DNA of 64,000 nt from Magnolia sinica (GCF_029962835.1 NC_080573.1:37999001-38063000), one strand, 5' to 3'; positions 45,440-59,374 are shown, counted from the stretch's first letter. Numbers and translations: made by a program. The notes: generated from the sequence alone by a model not told the origin.

Positions 45440-45840
45440 TTCATGATGTATGTGTTGTTTATATCCACATCATCCATCCAATTGGGGAAATCATTTTAAG
45501 GCTTGAGCCAAAGAATGAGGCGGATCCAAAGTTCAAGTGGACCCACCATAGAAAACGGTGCATGGGATACTGACACCCACCGTTGAAACCTTCTTAGGGC
45601 CCACCGTGGTGTTTATTTGAGATCCAATCTATGTGACCTAATCAATAGATTATATGTCAAATAAACAGAACAGTGGGCCTTAGGAGGATTTTAATGGTGG
45701 ATATCCAATCACTAATATTGTTTTCCTGTGGTATGGTCCACTGGAGAATTCTATCCCTCTCATTTTTGGGATCAAGGCCTAAAATGATATGTCAATATGG
45801 ATGAACGGAATAGATGAAACACATACATCACGGTGGGGCC
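45440..45840. mobile_element. Foldback (MITE-like) element, about 400 bp
   Basis: The left arm (from 'catgatgtatgtgttg' at about 45,442) and the reverse complement of the right arm (from 'ccgtgatgtatgtgtttcat', ending near 45,838) follow each other for about 200 bp. Both carry 'tcattttaaggc/tcattttaggcc', 'caagtggacc/ccagtggacc' and 'aggcccac.gt...gtttatttga'. The centre lies near 45,645. It has no coding capacity. The superfamily is unknown because exact termini and TSD are not clear. Confidence 0.7.
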
Positions 45841-46330
45841 CACAGAGTACCGACCATCAGCCACCGGACGGTGGCCAATCCTTTCCCAGCTAAACCCCGT
45901 TCCGACCCCAGGAAGTTCCTGCACTGGGATGCTACGTGGCCCCACTGTGATGTTTGGGAGAAATCCACCCCGTCCATCCGTTTTGCGAGATCATTTTAGG
46001 AGATTAGACCGAAGATGCGGTGGATCGAAAACTCAACAGTGTCAGGCCATACGGCCGCAAAAGCTTCATCTCCCCACCCACGATTCCCCCCCTCCGCCCC
46101 TTAATCTCTCTCTCAAGCTCGTTGGAAGACTCTTTCAAGAGTGACGAACAAAGAGTTGGATAAATAGGGGTTATGGTGTGAGGATTCGGAGGGAAAAGTC
46201 TAACAATCTGACGGCTGGGATCATTCAACGGCGTGTTTTTCTTGTTTTCTTTTTCTTTCTTTTTTTCTTTTTTTAAAATGTTGTGGCTATAAAAAGTAAC
46301 TGAAGCTTCGATGCACTGATAAAATAGTAG
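45841..46330. other. Stretch without recognised gene upstream of the pyruvate kinase relic
   Basis: Moderately GC-rich to about 46,140, with foldback-like 'cactgtgatgtttggg' and 'atccaccccgtccatcc', then AT-rich. No earlier pyruvate kinase exon was found. Confidence 0.5.
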
Positions 46331-46659
46331 GAGATCATTAGAAAGTTCTGTAGCATGGGAAAACCGGTGATTGTGGCAACAAACATGTTGGAGAGCATGA
46401 TTTACCATCCAACTCCAACAAGAGCAGAGGTCTCTGACATTGCAATTGCAGTACGAGAAGGTGTTGATGCCATCATGCTCTCTGGTGAAACTGCCCCCGG
46501 GAAGTAAGTACTTTTATAGATTTCTTGTTATGTGAAGTACTTTTTGTATAGATTTCTTGCTATAAGACCAGTCATAACATTTCAGAAAGTACTGTTCAGA
46601 CCTCAAACACTCAGAGAATTTTTTATTTTTTATTTTTTATGATTAAAATTTTCTCTTTT

Positions 46660-46830
46660 GGCAAATTGGTGCCTTGTCTCACGGATAAACTTACAGGCTA
46701 CTCAAACACAAAAACCAATTTACCTGTAAGTGACCCATCGCTTACATCCAAACAGGATCACCTGTAAGTGACTTTCACCAGTAAGTCACTTACAACTTAG
46801 AGAACTTACAGGCATCCAAACAGGCCCTTA
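46660..46830. mobile_element. hAT-like MITE fragment in the first pyruvate kinase intron
   Basis: Repeats 'acctgtaagtgac', 'cttacatccaaacagg' and ends 'cttacaggcatccaaacagg + ccc', a sequence style common in plant hAT MITEs. TSD not established. Confidence 0.4.
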
Positions 46831-48220
46831 AGCATTCAGTTATCTATTATTAGCCAATGGTCCTTGTTATCGATAGAGGAACTGAGAGAGATGCCGATGC
46901 CTTCAATGTTTCTCTTTCACATTCACTGTGAGGAAAACTTTGATGCTTGCTTGCTAGGGGAGGGCAACTAGGGATCAGGTTGTAAACTTTGATGTTCCAC
47001 TGATGTAATGGATTTTGGGTAGCCGGTGTTCATTTTTGGGTTTCCTCTCCTTTTATAATAAAATTGGTTATTTGGTTACAAGGTATATCTTGCTTATTTC
47101 CAAGAAAGCTTTATAAATCACAATCAGTGGCATTCTCATTACTCAAGCTGAAAGAACAAAAAAAAAAAAAAGAATCATCTTGAGATTTTTTTTTTTTTTT
47201 TACCTGTGATATCTGTAAATTGTACATCTTTGGCGAAAGTATTCTGAATGCCGTTTTATATTGCACATGGGGAGATCTTATGAAAAGAACATAGGTAGTA
47301 AAAATGACAATCTGAATAAAGTGGGATTAGTTTTGTTTCTGTTCAGAAACATGGAGTGAGAAATCAGATCAATTTAGGGCAGTTGTGAATTGGCAGGTGA
47401 AGAATTCAGTTTTTCATGGTCTCAGCATAATGATATAGTCAATATTGATTGTGCATATAGTCACATTTTTATCAAGTATATTGAAGAACTGCTATATTCC
47501 TTGTTCCTTGAGTATTCATGATCAATAGAAGATGTTACATATATGCAATTGTTACTTTAGGTATCCATTGAAGGCTGTCAAAGTAATGCATACTGTGGCA
47601 TTGAGGACTGAATCAACTTTGTCAAACATCTCCCCTCCAAGTCCGGCTACTGCTCTCAAGGTACTTCATGATTATTATACCAACTAGGGAAGGCCCCTTT
47701 TCTTTTTAATCATGGAAAAGTTGGTCTAGTAACACATCTACGATACTAGGCTTAAGAAGATTGAAATGTAGGACATATCAGTCAAATACATGCAATTCTC
47801 CTCTATGTACAATAAATTTCTTTTATTCCTGTCTCTTTATGTTTGCCTTCCATGCAACTAAAATGGCAAACACTCTTAGCACATCCATTCTTGTCTTCAT
47901 GAGAACGGGATCAATGGCTACACTGTTAAGCCACTATCGGCATTCCTCTACCATCTTTGCCTTCACGAATGAGTAAGTTCTCTGCACTAATCATTACGAG
48001 ATTTAACTGTTTGATTTATACAGGTTCCTTAGTATTTTTAACTGTCATATTATAATATTTTTTGATGGGTTTCTGTAAAACTGCCATCAGAAACATCACT
48101 GCTTTGAAAATATACCACCTTCCTATTTGCTTTCCAAGAAAGTTTCAGGATGGCAAATAGCCAACATTTGGCATTAAGGACTTTTCCTCAATTATTGGCT
48201 TGCTGATGTGCAAGTTATAG

Positions 48221-48360
48221 ATTGAGGCCTTCTGTGCTTGGCAGAGAAAGGGTTGAGCAGAGGCTGGCACTTTATCAATTGAGGCCTTCTGTGCTTGGCA
48301 GAATTAGAGTTTCGTGCTTGGCAGAGAAAGGGTTAAGCAGAGGCTGGCACTTTATCATGG
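48221..48360 (+). repeat. Partial tandem duplication across a splice acceptor and exon start of the pyruvate kinase relic
   Basis: 'attgaggccttctgtgcttg', 'gcagagaaagggtt.agcaga' and 'ggctggcactttatca' occur at 48,221-48,277 and again from 48,278, where 'gaattagagtttcgtgcttg' + 'gcag' is inserted. It creates three ggcag acceptor sites (48,240-48,244, 48,297-48,301, 48,320-48,324), only the last leading to the full exon. Confidence 0.85.
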
Positions 48361-48763
48361 GGTGCTGCCCATATATAAGCAGTTCTCCAATGATGCAGAA
48401 GAGACATTCTCTCGAGCTCTGAATCTCTTGCTGGTATGGAATGCTTGCACTCATGGATCTTCATTGTTTTTATTTCCCCTTGTTTTCACCTTTAGTAGTT
48501 AATTCCATGAAATTTTCATGCACCAGAACTGAGGTTTGTTGGAGGAGGGAGAGCATGTTACTCTTGTCTAGACTAGAGTGGAACACAACTGATTTGATGA
48601 ATGTGGAATATACCGAATTAAGTCAATTCGAATCGGAATTGTCAATTCATCCAGAACTGCTTAGTCGAAACAAACATTTTGATAGAACCACATAGTTTCG
48701 TTTGTTTGTTGTGGGTCATGTCTCGTTACGCATCACATCCAAGTCCGTAAGGTCCAAGGGTGA

Positions 48764-50784
48764 CATATGTACTTTGGAATAGGCAATTTCTTTTTTTTTT
48801 AAATAAATAAATTTTACTGACATTAGTTATTGATTATTTATTTTTCGAACTGAAGTTATAGATATATCTGCAACACATTTGATAGTGGAGATTGAATGTA
48901 TTGGGAAAATGTCATGTGAATTGCAGTTCACCTGAAGAATGGCAACAGTAAAAAAGAAGCTTTACAAATAACAACTGTTTAGAGTCATCAAAAGTGTCTT
49001 AAGTGCATTTGTAGTTTTACTTGACTATTTCCAGTTATGAGTTTTGAATAGTATTAGATGTCCCAAGGACAGCCTTGTAATATAGCATAGCTCTGTATTT
49101 GAGTCACTTTACCAACCACATGAAATGTTTTTGGTAGTTAATCATGTTGATGGTTAATAAAGATCACTTGTACTTTTACATGGAGAACTTCTATGTTTGA
49201 TTAGTCTTCACATTGTTCTATAAACTTGATGCTATTTCCATGTTTCATTCTCACATGGAGGAAAACCTGCTCGCAGACTGCTAATGTAACGGGGTATCTC
49301 TTATGCTTCTGTGATGTTTTATCTCAAACCCTCTGGTGATACTTGTAATTAGCTTAACTGCTAGAAGTTAAAAAAGCTTTCCATGAATCTCATGCTTTTT
49401 ACGAGGGCCTTTCCTTTTTTGTACCCATTCTTTGATGAGTAGAGGCACTCAGATTATCTGCATATCATCCACTGTGGTAATCTTTCGTAGATGTTTTGTA
49501 GAACTCATGTATAGTGTTATGGTATCAGTGAATGTGAAGCCGGAGGCATTCGCTGTTTATAAGCAGTCATATTTTCTCTCTAATGAGTTTTGAACATCAG
49601 GCCAATTGCTGGAGAACTTACCATCATCATTAGTGTTTCTTACGAACACAGCTTAGCTATGCAAAATAAATAAATAAATGAGAATTTGATATATTGATCA
49701 ACCAGCTGAGCATCCGAAACACTGTACAAAATCACACTTTTTTTTTTTCTTTTCTCGACTTGTTTTCTTCTTTTTCATGGAGGCAGATAAGGTACCAACA
49801 CCGTAAGATAAATATTGGTCAAGACATGATCTCAAGTTGTTTCATCCTGACCATCTTCTTTTGTTAGCTACTCATATTGTTACGCATGTCCAATTTCTAT
49901 CACTTTCTTTACAATCCCATTGGGATTAGAAGACAAATCCCACTAGGTATGGGGGAAGGAAACATGCCTTGGAAGTTTCTAGAAATCTTTAAAAGATGGG
50001 TTGTCATTGTCTTTTATTTCAACATTTGCTACAAGTTTCTTCACCTGGTATCTTGCTTCACCTACCCATGTAACACTGTTCATAGGCTTACTGCTACACA
50101 TCTTGCTTAATAACCCACCCAAATTCATTCACCCACTACTAGATTCTTTAAGCAAATTGGTATCATGAGTGACTTCTTTGGCTCCACATTTCCCTTCAAA
50201 CGAGATGCATTTGTACCACTTTGCACATAACATGTAAACAATAAAGTCTGTGCCTGTCAGAGCTGCAAGCAAGAAGTAAAACTATCCATGTGACCCTTGT
50301 TGATGTTTTCAGGTATCCAACCAGCATTCATCTTAAGATCCAGTGATACGCAAGCCATTATGAATGGGCTAAATGCATAAATGTATTTTCCCACCCATGA
50401 CAGGGCCCATATAAATGCATGGGCTACTGTACAATATCACTTGGCCAAGTGTCGGGTGGATTAACCTAGTTTGCAAACTATGTTTTGATGATCCGATCGA
50501 ACTAGCTAGGCTCCGCTTGAGTAATGGGTCCTAGCCAATATTAGCTATGATAGGACTATCTTTACCATCTAATAATTGGACCTTTCTCTCACTTGACTGG
50601 AGCCATTTATGTACATTTGTATGCCACCAATTAAAGGGCTAGGATCACCCAAACATTGCAATTTTCAGATCATGCCCCACTCACTATTAGATCTCCTCCA
50701 TGCATGCCAAATGAGGTGACATCTCAACGGTAGAAATTCCATGCACATGCGTTACCAACCTGTTGACAAGATCAACCTGACTTT
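48764..50784. other. AT-rich stretch without recognised gene
   Basis: No homologous exon, element terminus or array found. Possibly old flanking DNA of the duplicated pyruvate kinase locus. 50,600-50,780 has a MITE-like 'gacatctcaacggtagaaattcc..gttgacaagatcaacctga'. Confidence 0.5.
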
Positions 50785-50880
50785 CACTACAAGAAATGTT
50801 GGAATTACCGGTGCTTTTTTACAAGTGGCTGACACCCGTAAATGACCTGCGGTCACAAATATGTTGTAAAAGTTCCAGAA
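50785..50880 (+). mobile_element. CACTA-type 5' terminus
   Basis: CACTACAAGAAATGTTGG follows ttt (50,782-50,784) and is followed by 'ttaccggtgctttttt', 'acacccgtaaatgac', which are CACTA subterminal-type repeats. The partner end is not certain. The end at 59,964 is followed by ttt but its subterminal repeats match 52,436 better. Confidence 0.6.
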
Positions 50881-51020
50881 CCCTAAATCATCTCACCTCC
50901 GACTAACCCTTTCTCCCTTAAAAAAAAAAACACTCAATCTCTCGTCTTCTCCACAAAATACCCTTATCTCTCCAACGTCTTCTCCTCAATCGACTGACCC
51001 TCTCTTGCTCTCGTTCTCGA

Positions 51021-51025
<5 letters not shown>

Positions 51026-51061
<36 letters not shown>
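51026..51061. repeat. (TC)n microsatellite
   Basis: Pure CT run in a leader-like pyrimidine-rich sequence before the calmodulin fragment. Confidence 0.95.
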
Positions 51062-51065
<4 letters not shown>

Positions 51066-51112
51066 GGTTTGCCGTCCACGCCGACATCGACGCTGATAGA
51101 GGTGAGTTTGGG

Positions 51113-51172
51113 GATGATCAGATCTTTGAGTTCAAGGAGGCATTTGGCATGTTTGAGAAGGACGGAGACAGT
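51113..51172 (+). pseudogene. Calmodulin N-terminal EF-hand fragment
   Basis: The frame reads DDQIFEFKEAFGMFEKDGDS, against DDQIAEFKEAFSLFDKDGDG at the start of plant calmodulin. The first EF-hand loop begins (E/D)KDGDS but the rest of the loop and all later hands are missing, so it cannot bind calcium as calmodulin does. It lies 330 bp inside the CACTA-type end at 50,785, after a CT-rich leader-like sequence, as expected of a captured gene start. Confidence 0.75.
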
Positions 51173-51676
51173 CAGATCCCTTCGATCTTCACTTTTCCCC
51201 CCTTTTCTGCTGGAAATCTGTTGATTTTATGATTTTTTATAGCATTTTTATGGTTGAGGAATTTTTTTCTTTTTCTAATTTGATTTGATGTTGATTTCAT
51301 CAGATTTGATGGTTTACTTCCGAAATTCTCTGTTGCCGAGTTCTATTCAAAATGACAGATGTGCAGGACATCCGATCCGTTGATCAAAAGGTGGGGACCA
51401 TCACGAAAGATCAACTGAGGTAAAACTCAGGCTGACTGATTCATTGGGTGGGCCAATCTAGTACAATGATACAGATCGTAGGTCTTCCATTGATTTCAAA
51501 CACAGGGCCTACCTGAAGAATGAATGGCCTAGATTTTTCTCCTGGTGATCTCCACCGTAGGTCCACATTTTGCATGGCTCAGATGCATATGCTAGGGGGC
51601 ATAAAAGGCATACCATGCTAAAGTAAGTATGAAAGGTTGTATGGGAGCATTCCTCATTAAAACAATTAAATACTCC

Positions 51677-51682
<6 letters not shown>

Positions 51683-51739
<57 letters not shown>
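51683..51739. repeat. (TC)n microsatellite
   Basis: Pure CT run of about 28 repeats. Confidence 0.95.
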
Positions 51740-51741
<2 letters not shown>

Positions 51742-52607
51742 TATATGAAGCAGTCGTTCATATCAATCTCTCCAAGAAGCAATCTCTTCAGTCCAGCCAA
51801 AGGAGTTTCTGGGCTTTCTTCCCATCATTTGGTTTCTTCAAGGTAAAGGTAAAAAGAAATAATCTTTAAATTTTTTATTTTTATTTTTTAAATGGGAATG
51901 ATTTGGAAGAGAGATGTAATTCATAAGCTTCTGTTTTTGGGTTTTTTTCCTTTGTGGGTTTTCTTTCATCTATGTGGATGAAGATGCCTTCTTTTCATTG
52001 ATTGAAACCTTCCCTTCCCCTGTTTGTTTGAGACTATGGATGACTGTTGATTGAGTTGAATGGTGGAATGGGATTCATGTAGCCGACCCTATAGTTCTTG
52101 TTAGTTTAGTTTGTCTGTTCCAATATCTTCTTTCGCCCTTGATTGAGCTGTTCATTCTATTTCAGCATTGACTAGATCTTTTGGGTTCCAATTGTCCATG
52201 AACAAGGGGCAAAAATTCCCCATTGTTGAACTGGAATATTATATTATTGATATTTAACTGGATGATATGCATGTTATACTCACCTCTTCAGTTTGTAAAG
52301 GTGGGAACCATGATTCTCTTGTCCAGGCTATTAGTTTGTTTGAGCTTGTTTCCAGCAAAATTCGTATAAAAACGGGTTGTAGGTGATCAGTTCTCTTTCA
52401 TTGACTACTGCAGCAGTTTCCTTTGCAGGAACTCACACTACAACAAGACAGGGGATTGCCGACGCTCTTTCAACGTATTTTTACCAGCGCCTAGAACATA
52501 GCGCTGGTAAACGTCTATACTATACTATATATATATATATATAATATATAAAATCCCTAATCGCAACTCTTTTCCATTCGTGGCTTGTTTTTGCATGAGA
52601 GTAGGAC

Positions 52608-53256
52608 ATGAAAATGAAAGAGAGGCTCATTATGGAGAAGGAAACAGTCATTCAAGAGCGTGCTCCTCTGGAATATGATCAGGCCCAATCTGAGCTCAAT
52701 TTGAGTCGTTCGTAAATGCAATAGATAACCTTATAAGGTTCTTAAACTTACCATCTAACCCTTTTTTGCTCAACACAAAATGCACATGTCTTTATTGCAT
52801 TTTCTATTGCAGGTTAGTTTCATAAGGGATATAATCATGGCCAATCTAAGCTCAGTTTGAGTCATTCAGAAATGAAAGAATGTGACATCGAGATCGGTGT
52901 TGTTGTCAAGGAGCAACATAAAATTAGTGATGCAAATGTTGAGAGGAAAAAATTGGAAAATGAGGTACTTATGGTGGTTGTTCTGTCCCTATTTTAACTT
53001 GCTTGATCTACGAAATTGTGGATGTGTTCTTGATAGAAATTTAATCCTTCCCATTTCACACAAATTAAATGGATGGAGATGGAATAGAAAGATTGTACCC
53101 TGAAGGTAGATAAACTACTTGAAAGGCATAGTTAGATTGCAGCTGAGAAATAATGATATAGAAAAAGTGGGAAGATTATGAATTCTCATCTCATGATCCT
53201 CATAAATCAAGGGAGGAGCTTGAGAAACTTCAAGCTGAAAAATCTAGATGTGTGAT
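52608..53256 (+). pseudogene. SMC2 (condensin subunit) fragment, broken
   Basis: Exon-like pieces: 52,608-52,715 (ERLIMEKETVIQERAPLE, YDQAQSELNLSRS, stop); 52,840-52,964 (SEMKECDIEIGVVVKEQHKI, SDANVERKKLENE, then gtactt donor); 53,068-53,256 (KWMEMEstopKDCTLKVDKLLERHS, IAAEK, then SREELEKLQAEKS after a frameshift). The order matches the coiled coil after the hinge in plant SMC2, with NDHDQAQSELNL..., KECD..I..IVKEQ..., and ANIERKK.ENEVKRMEMEQKDCS.KVDKLLEKH. At least four in-frame stops are present. The QSELNLS segment appears twice (52,689 and 52,842). No ATPase or hinge domain is present. Confidence 0.82.
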
Positions 53257-56200
53257 GCATGATATGATTTAAGAGTTACAAAACATTGATAAAACAATGA
53301 AGAATGGCTATTGAGGACAGTCCCAACCATCAAGTAGATTATTGAGATAAGTTAGTTGCTTGTTTCCTAATTTAGCAATGAAACCCAAGTCACAGTTTAG
53401 ATGGCATCATATCCTATATTGTTAGAAAATTAGCCTATTAAGTAAGAAGCTTGATTTTACATGCCTTATTGAAAAGGGAAGCAAGGTTGGTTTTAGATTT
53501 CTTACAAAATAACCAGTGCCAAGAATCCATTTTGTGTATACATGTGTTGGAAAATGTTCTTACTGTGATATTCTTCAAATTGAAAAAAAAAAAAAAAAAC
53601 CCCCCAAAAAGGAAGAGGAACACAGTGTTCTTTATGGTGATATGTTGATGATTACTTCTGCTATCATGGACTGTTCTTGTGATCTCATTTATTAATTAAT
53701 AGAGGTTTGCTACCCCATGCACGCTCTCCACACCTTAAGCTGCAAAATGGATGAGGGAAGCAGGTTGTCACAGGCATGGAGGCTAATGCAGGGAAGCACT
53801 AACCACAGGAGATAAGATCAAGCACTTGAGTAGGAATGGTAAACATTAGTATAATGTTGTTTGAAAAATCCTAAATTTCAACTCAGGTCTCAATGAGAAA
53901 AAGCTGAATCTTATTTACTAAAAACTAAAAATTGCATGAATTAAAGAATCAGTTTCATCATTTCTAAAGTTTTTGAAGTTATTTTGCTCCTATTAACTGA
54001 AAACAAGATGAAAACTGCTAGTTAACATACTGATGCAACCTTTTTTTTCATGTCGAATCAGTCAAATGCTACATAATGTTAGAAACTGGCTTTAAATTAT
54101 GGTGCCAAATGTTTCAGTGTGACCTATTTGGCTGTGGGTGCATTTGGTTGCACCAAACATCATGATGTATCAGTCACTAATCGGTCTAATTTTATACTTT
54201 AAAAAAAAAAAAAAAAAAATTGACCCTTGACCATTGTTTGTTAACCGTCCAATTGATAACCTCCAACTAGATGTTAGAATTGTTCAATCAATTTTACTAT
54301 TGAAATGTGTCATCCACGATGAGCTCTATGATTTGGATGTATTTGGATGGCAACTTGGGGTAAGTTGATGGCAAACTCCAACTTTGCACCCAAATACTGC
54401 TGCCAGATTTTGAGAAATGAGTGGACACTACACATTTAGCCATCCAACCTCTGCCAAGCCTAAAAGCCCATTCTATGCAGCATGTATTCTACGGACTTTC
54501 AATTCCTATGGTCATATGCTCTCTCCATGTTGAATTTGGAGGTCACCCCCAGTCTACCTTCTATGTGCCTGGAACGCAGCACGTATCCATCATGCTTGTA
54601 TTTTAGTTTACCAGTGCAATACTGACAATACTCAACTGTATGATGCTTAATACTAACACTAACACAAAAACTATGAATTGTTTGAGTGTTACATGTTTTT
54701 CTCTGTGCTTGTAATGTAGTAAAATCCACCATTACTCACTTGCATTTGTGTATTGTATGTTAATATCCCATTACTCTCTCCTGCATTTATGTATTGTATT
54801 TTAAGGCATGTTTAGATGTATCCCAGAATGAGAATGAAATCAAGTATGCATCAGCTGGTGCACATTCACTGGATTGGAGCTGTTTGGTGCATCTAGAAAA
54901 ATATTAATAGTTGGATGTGCTAATGCTCATCTGCAAAATGTGCCACAAAAATGAGAATAGGATGATAATGGTCTGGAACTGTTATTGTCCCAATCACATT
55001 CACCGTCTTTATCTCTGTAAATATGGCTACAGTTTATGATATGCAAAAGGCACACTTGCACATCTCTTACTCGGGTGTGATATTGTTTATAATTGCAGTG
55101 TTGAGGCCTGACTGTTCATGAAGTGGCCTAATTTTTTCTTAATTTTATTTTTCGATATTGATCAGTGAATTTGCCAATCTTAAGCATTGAAATGGTTCAG
55201 ACCAGCCAGAGTACAGTTTCACCAATTTGCTGTGGGTGGACCATGACCCAAACCCTTTCATATTATTCAAATGCAACCCACACTTCTTAACCATTGATAT
55301 AGACATTTTCTTAATCATCTGAACCATTGGGCTTCATTTGGATAAAATTGGCTTGCTTGAAACTCAACCTGCTGTTTGTTATTGCCCTCTTGTACATATG
55401 GTACTTGCAAAGCTAAAGAAAGGAAAGTGGTTCGCAACGTGGGATAGAGGAGCAGTTGAAAATGGAGACTTAATTGATGTTGTGGTGGAGTGTGATGGTT
55501 GATACTCAGGCATACTTAATTAAACTGTCCAAAGTTAGGTACGTGCTTTAGATAGGCCATTGATTTAACAATCCTCACCTCTTATTAGTTATTACTAATA
55601 ATTTGTTTGTCTACATTTTCTCACCATCTGTTAAATATCCACCAATCAACTAGAAATTAATATAATTTTTTTCTTTAAGAGCCATCTAAATCAGGGCCCA
55701 TGATTTTTTTATAGTCTATTATGTGCCATGTGTACAATTATTCATTGCCTGCATATCAACCATCATACTCTGCGAGAGTACCAAATAACACCCTTTTCAC
55801 TTAATAGGGGTGGAAGGATGTCCTACACTTGGTTCAACATCCACATTTCCCTCTTGAACTAATGACCCTGCTTTTTCTTTTTTTCTTTTTCATTTTCTTT
55901 TTGGGTCTTGGGTGGAGCATAGTGTTTTTTTTTTTTTTGTTTTTTTTTATTATTATTTTTTTATTATTTTTTTTGCTATTTCTTCAGCACATAGTATGCT
56001 CCATCATACTTCTCTGAAAAATGTTCTGCTTCTAAGTATCAAAGCATTTCTTCATTTGATGATTCAACTCTTATTTGGTGAAAAAACTCAATTTCCACAC
56101 CCATTAAAAATACAAAGAGGGTTGAGGTATAAAGAACAAGCAGTAACCCAATATTTTCTTCTTTTTGTAAATGAAAAATGGTAAACCAAACAATCGAACT

Positions 56201-56520
56201 GCACTAACATGTTCATGAACAACTGTAGGCACTCCTTTTTCTATGAAAAGTGGAGTGGTTGATTAGAGCTTTATGACAGGCAATGTTATTCTGCAGCTTG
56301 TTAAAAATCCATGTGACAGCAACTCCATTGCTACGCAAGGATTTTGATGGCATGGGCTGAGATAAAGTGAGGCCAGCTTGTCAAGGGGTTAAGGGGTTTG
56401 TAGCTCTACTCAGATGTCTGGTTGAGGTGTCGGTGGAGGCCACGAATAAGGTCACTCGCTGTCCACCTGGGTTGAATATTATGACCCTTGTTCGAAGCTT
56501 CAAAACTTGATTAGGGGTGT
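53257..56520. other. CACTA interior without recognised gene
   Basis: AT-rich, with small homopolymers (53,581-53,600, 54,202-54,220) and T-rich runs at 55,870-55,975. The stretches 54,330-54,420 ('atgtatttggatggcaactt') and 54,805-54,890 look MITE-like. No conserved reading frame recognised. Confidence 0.45.
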
Positions 56521-56733
56521 GCTTAAGGACACCTATACCTTCCGGACGGCGCAGTAGGGGCGGTCGGACGAGTAAGGATAGTGGCCAGACGCAGCAGGGA
56601 TGGTCGGACGACGCAGCAGGGGCGGCCGAATGACGTAGGGGCGATCGGACGAGCAGAGACAGTGGCCGGACGCAGCAGGGGTGGTGACCGGACGACGCAG
56701 GGGCAGTTTCGGATCAGGGATGCTCTGATACCA
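56521..56733 (-). repeat. GC-rich tandem-like leader of a retroelement
   Basis: Repeats of 'ggacgacgcagcaggggcgg' and 'cgaacgagcagagacagtgg' type occur on the plus strand, much richer in GC than the flanks. It adjoins a PBS on the minus strand, so it would be the leader of a minus-strand retroelement. Confidence 0.6.
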
Positions 56734-56734
56734 T
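56723..56734 (-). promoter_or_regulatory. Methionine-tRNA primer-binding site
   Basis: Minus strand reads TGGTATCAGAGC, the usual PBS (initiator Met tRNA) of plant copia and some gypsy elements, directly next to the LTR-like segment on the right. Confidence 0.8.
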
Positions 56735-56920
56735 GAAAGTTGAGAGGAACTGAAGGTTTTCTGTATTTGAGACAACCCAATGGGGTTAAATATATAGAGA
56801 TTACAACCATCTATACAAGGAAAATAATAAACTCAGAATCCTCTACCTATGGAAATAAACTATACAAGGTATACTAGTTATACAAGGTATGTGAGGTGTC
56901 TAATAGATTAGGGGTGGACA
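56735..56920 (-). mobile_element. Short LTR of a minus-strand retroelement relic
   Basis: On the minus strand it would start TGTCCACCCCTAATC and end CTCTCAACTTTCA, adjoining the PBS. It holds a TATA-like ctctatatatttaa. Length is about 187 bp, small as in copia or TRIM-like elements. No coding region follows to the left, so only LTR, PBS and leader remain. Confidence 0.65.
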
Positions 56921-58860
<1,940 letters not shown>

Positions 58861-58894
58861 TAAGTGGAACTTTTGATAGGGTAATAATCCAAGA

Positions 58895-59165
58895 GGATGG
58901 ATTCATTTGATGATGGCATAGAAACTAGTAATGATCTCCGTCTTCATGTGCATTCCGCTAATTTAAGAGGATTTGTACATGTAAACCCAACAAAGGTGCT
59001 CTAGATTTCTGATTTTTGAGACTTTGCTCTATGTACGATATTCTTAATCTTTTCTACTCTCTCCATTATGATCTAATATTAATTGTCTTCTTCGTTAGAC
59101 TGGTGTACGCAATCGTTCTTGGTACTTACAAATGAAACCTTTGAGACTTCCATTCAAGTATAATG
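58895..59165 (+). other. Unassigned exon-like pieces
   Basis: Frame MDSFDDGIETSNDLRLHVHS at 58,899 runs to LRGFVHVNPTKV. After an AT-rich gap, TGVRNRSWYLQMKPLRLPFK (59,101) follows an 'ttag' acceptor-like site. They look like coding exons between AT-rich introns, but I cannot name a family. Confidence 0.35.
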
Positions 59166-59371
59166 ATATTAAATTGCATGTTTCAACCTTGTAATTAATG
59201 ACTTATTTTTTAATTCATTTATTCTATCTTTGTGGAATGCTAATTTTTTAACCTTTTTTTTTATTTTTATTTTTTTATTTCCCTTGTGTGTAGGATTATA
59301 ATCAATTGTGCCTAAATTTAGACCTACAAGCACTTCAGCCTTTTGACGCCACTCGTGCTAGGAGTAGACCT

Positions 59372-59374
<3 letters not shown>

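Larger units (their letters stand above)
46331..48763 (+). pseudogene. Truncated plastid-type pyruvate kinase pseudogene (3' half, five exon remnants)
   Basis: Exon remnants: 46,331-46,503 ([51 protein letters not shown]); 47,561-47,660 (YPLKAVKVMHTVALRTESTL, ATALK); about 47,833-47,972 (MFAFHATKMANTLSTSILVF, TLLSHYRHSS, IFAFTNE); 48,325-48,433 (EERVKQRLALYHGVLPIYKQ, NDAEETFSRALNLLL); 48,533-48,763 (GLLEEGEHVTLV... THHIQVRKVQG stop). Introns keep gt donors at 46,504, 47,661, 47,973 and 48,434. The sequence matches plant plastidial pyruvate kinase beta-type chains from the GKPVIVATN motif to the C-terminus. The N-terminal half, including most of the catalytic barrel, is missing. The last exon has an in-frame stop, a small insertion and about 120 bp of foreign sequence before THHIQVRKV. 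Spliced structure shows a genomic duplicate, not a retrocopy. Confidence 0.88.

Noticed and set aside
56523-56810. Minus-strand 95-codon frame rich in arginine, proline and serine
   Set aside because: It overlaps a PBS, an LTR end and a GC-rich repeated leader, so it is not a coding region.
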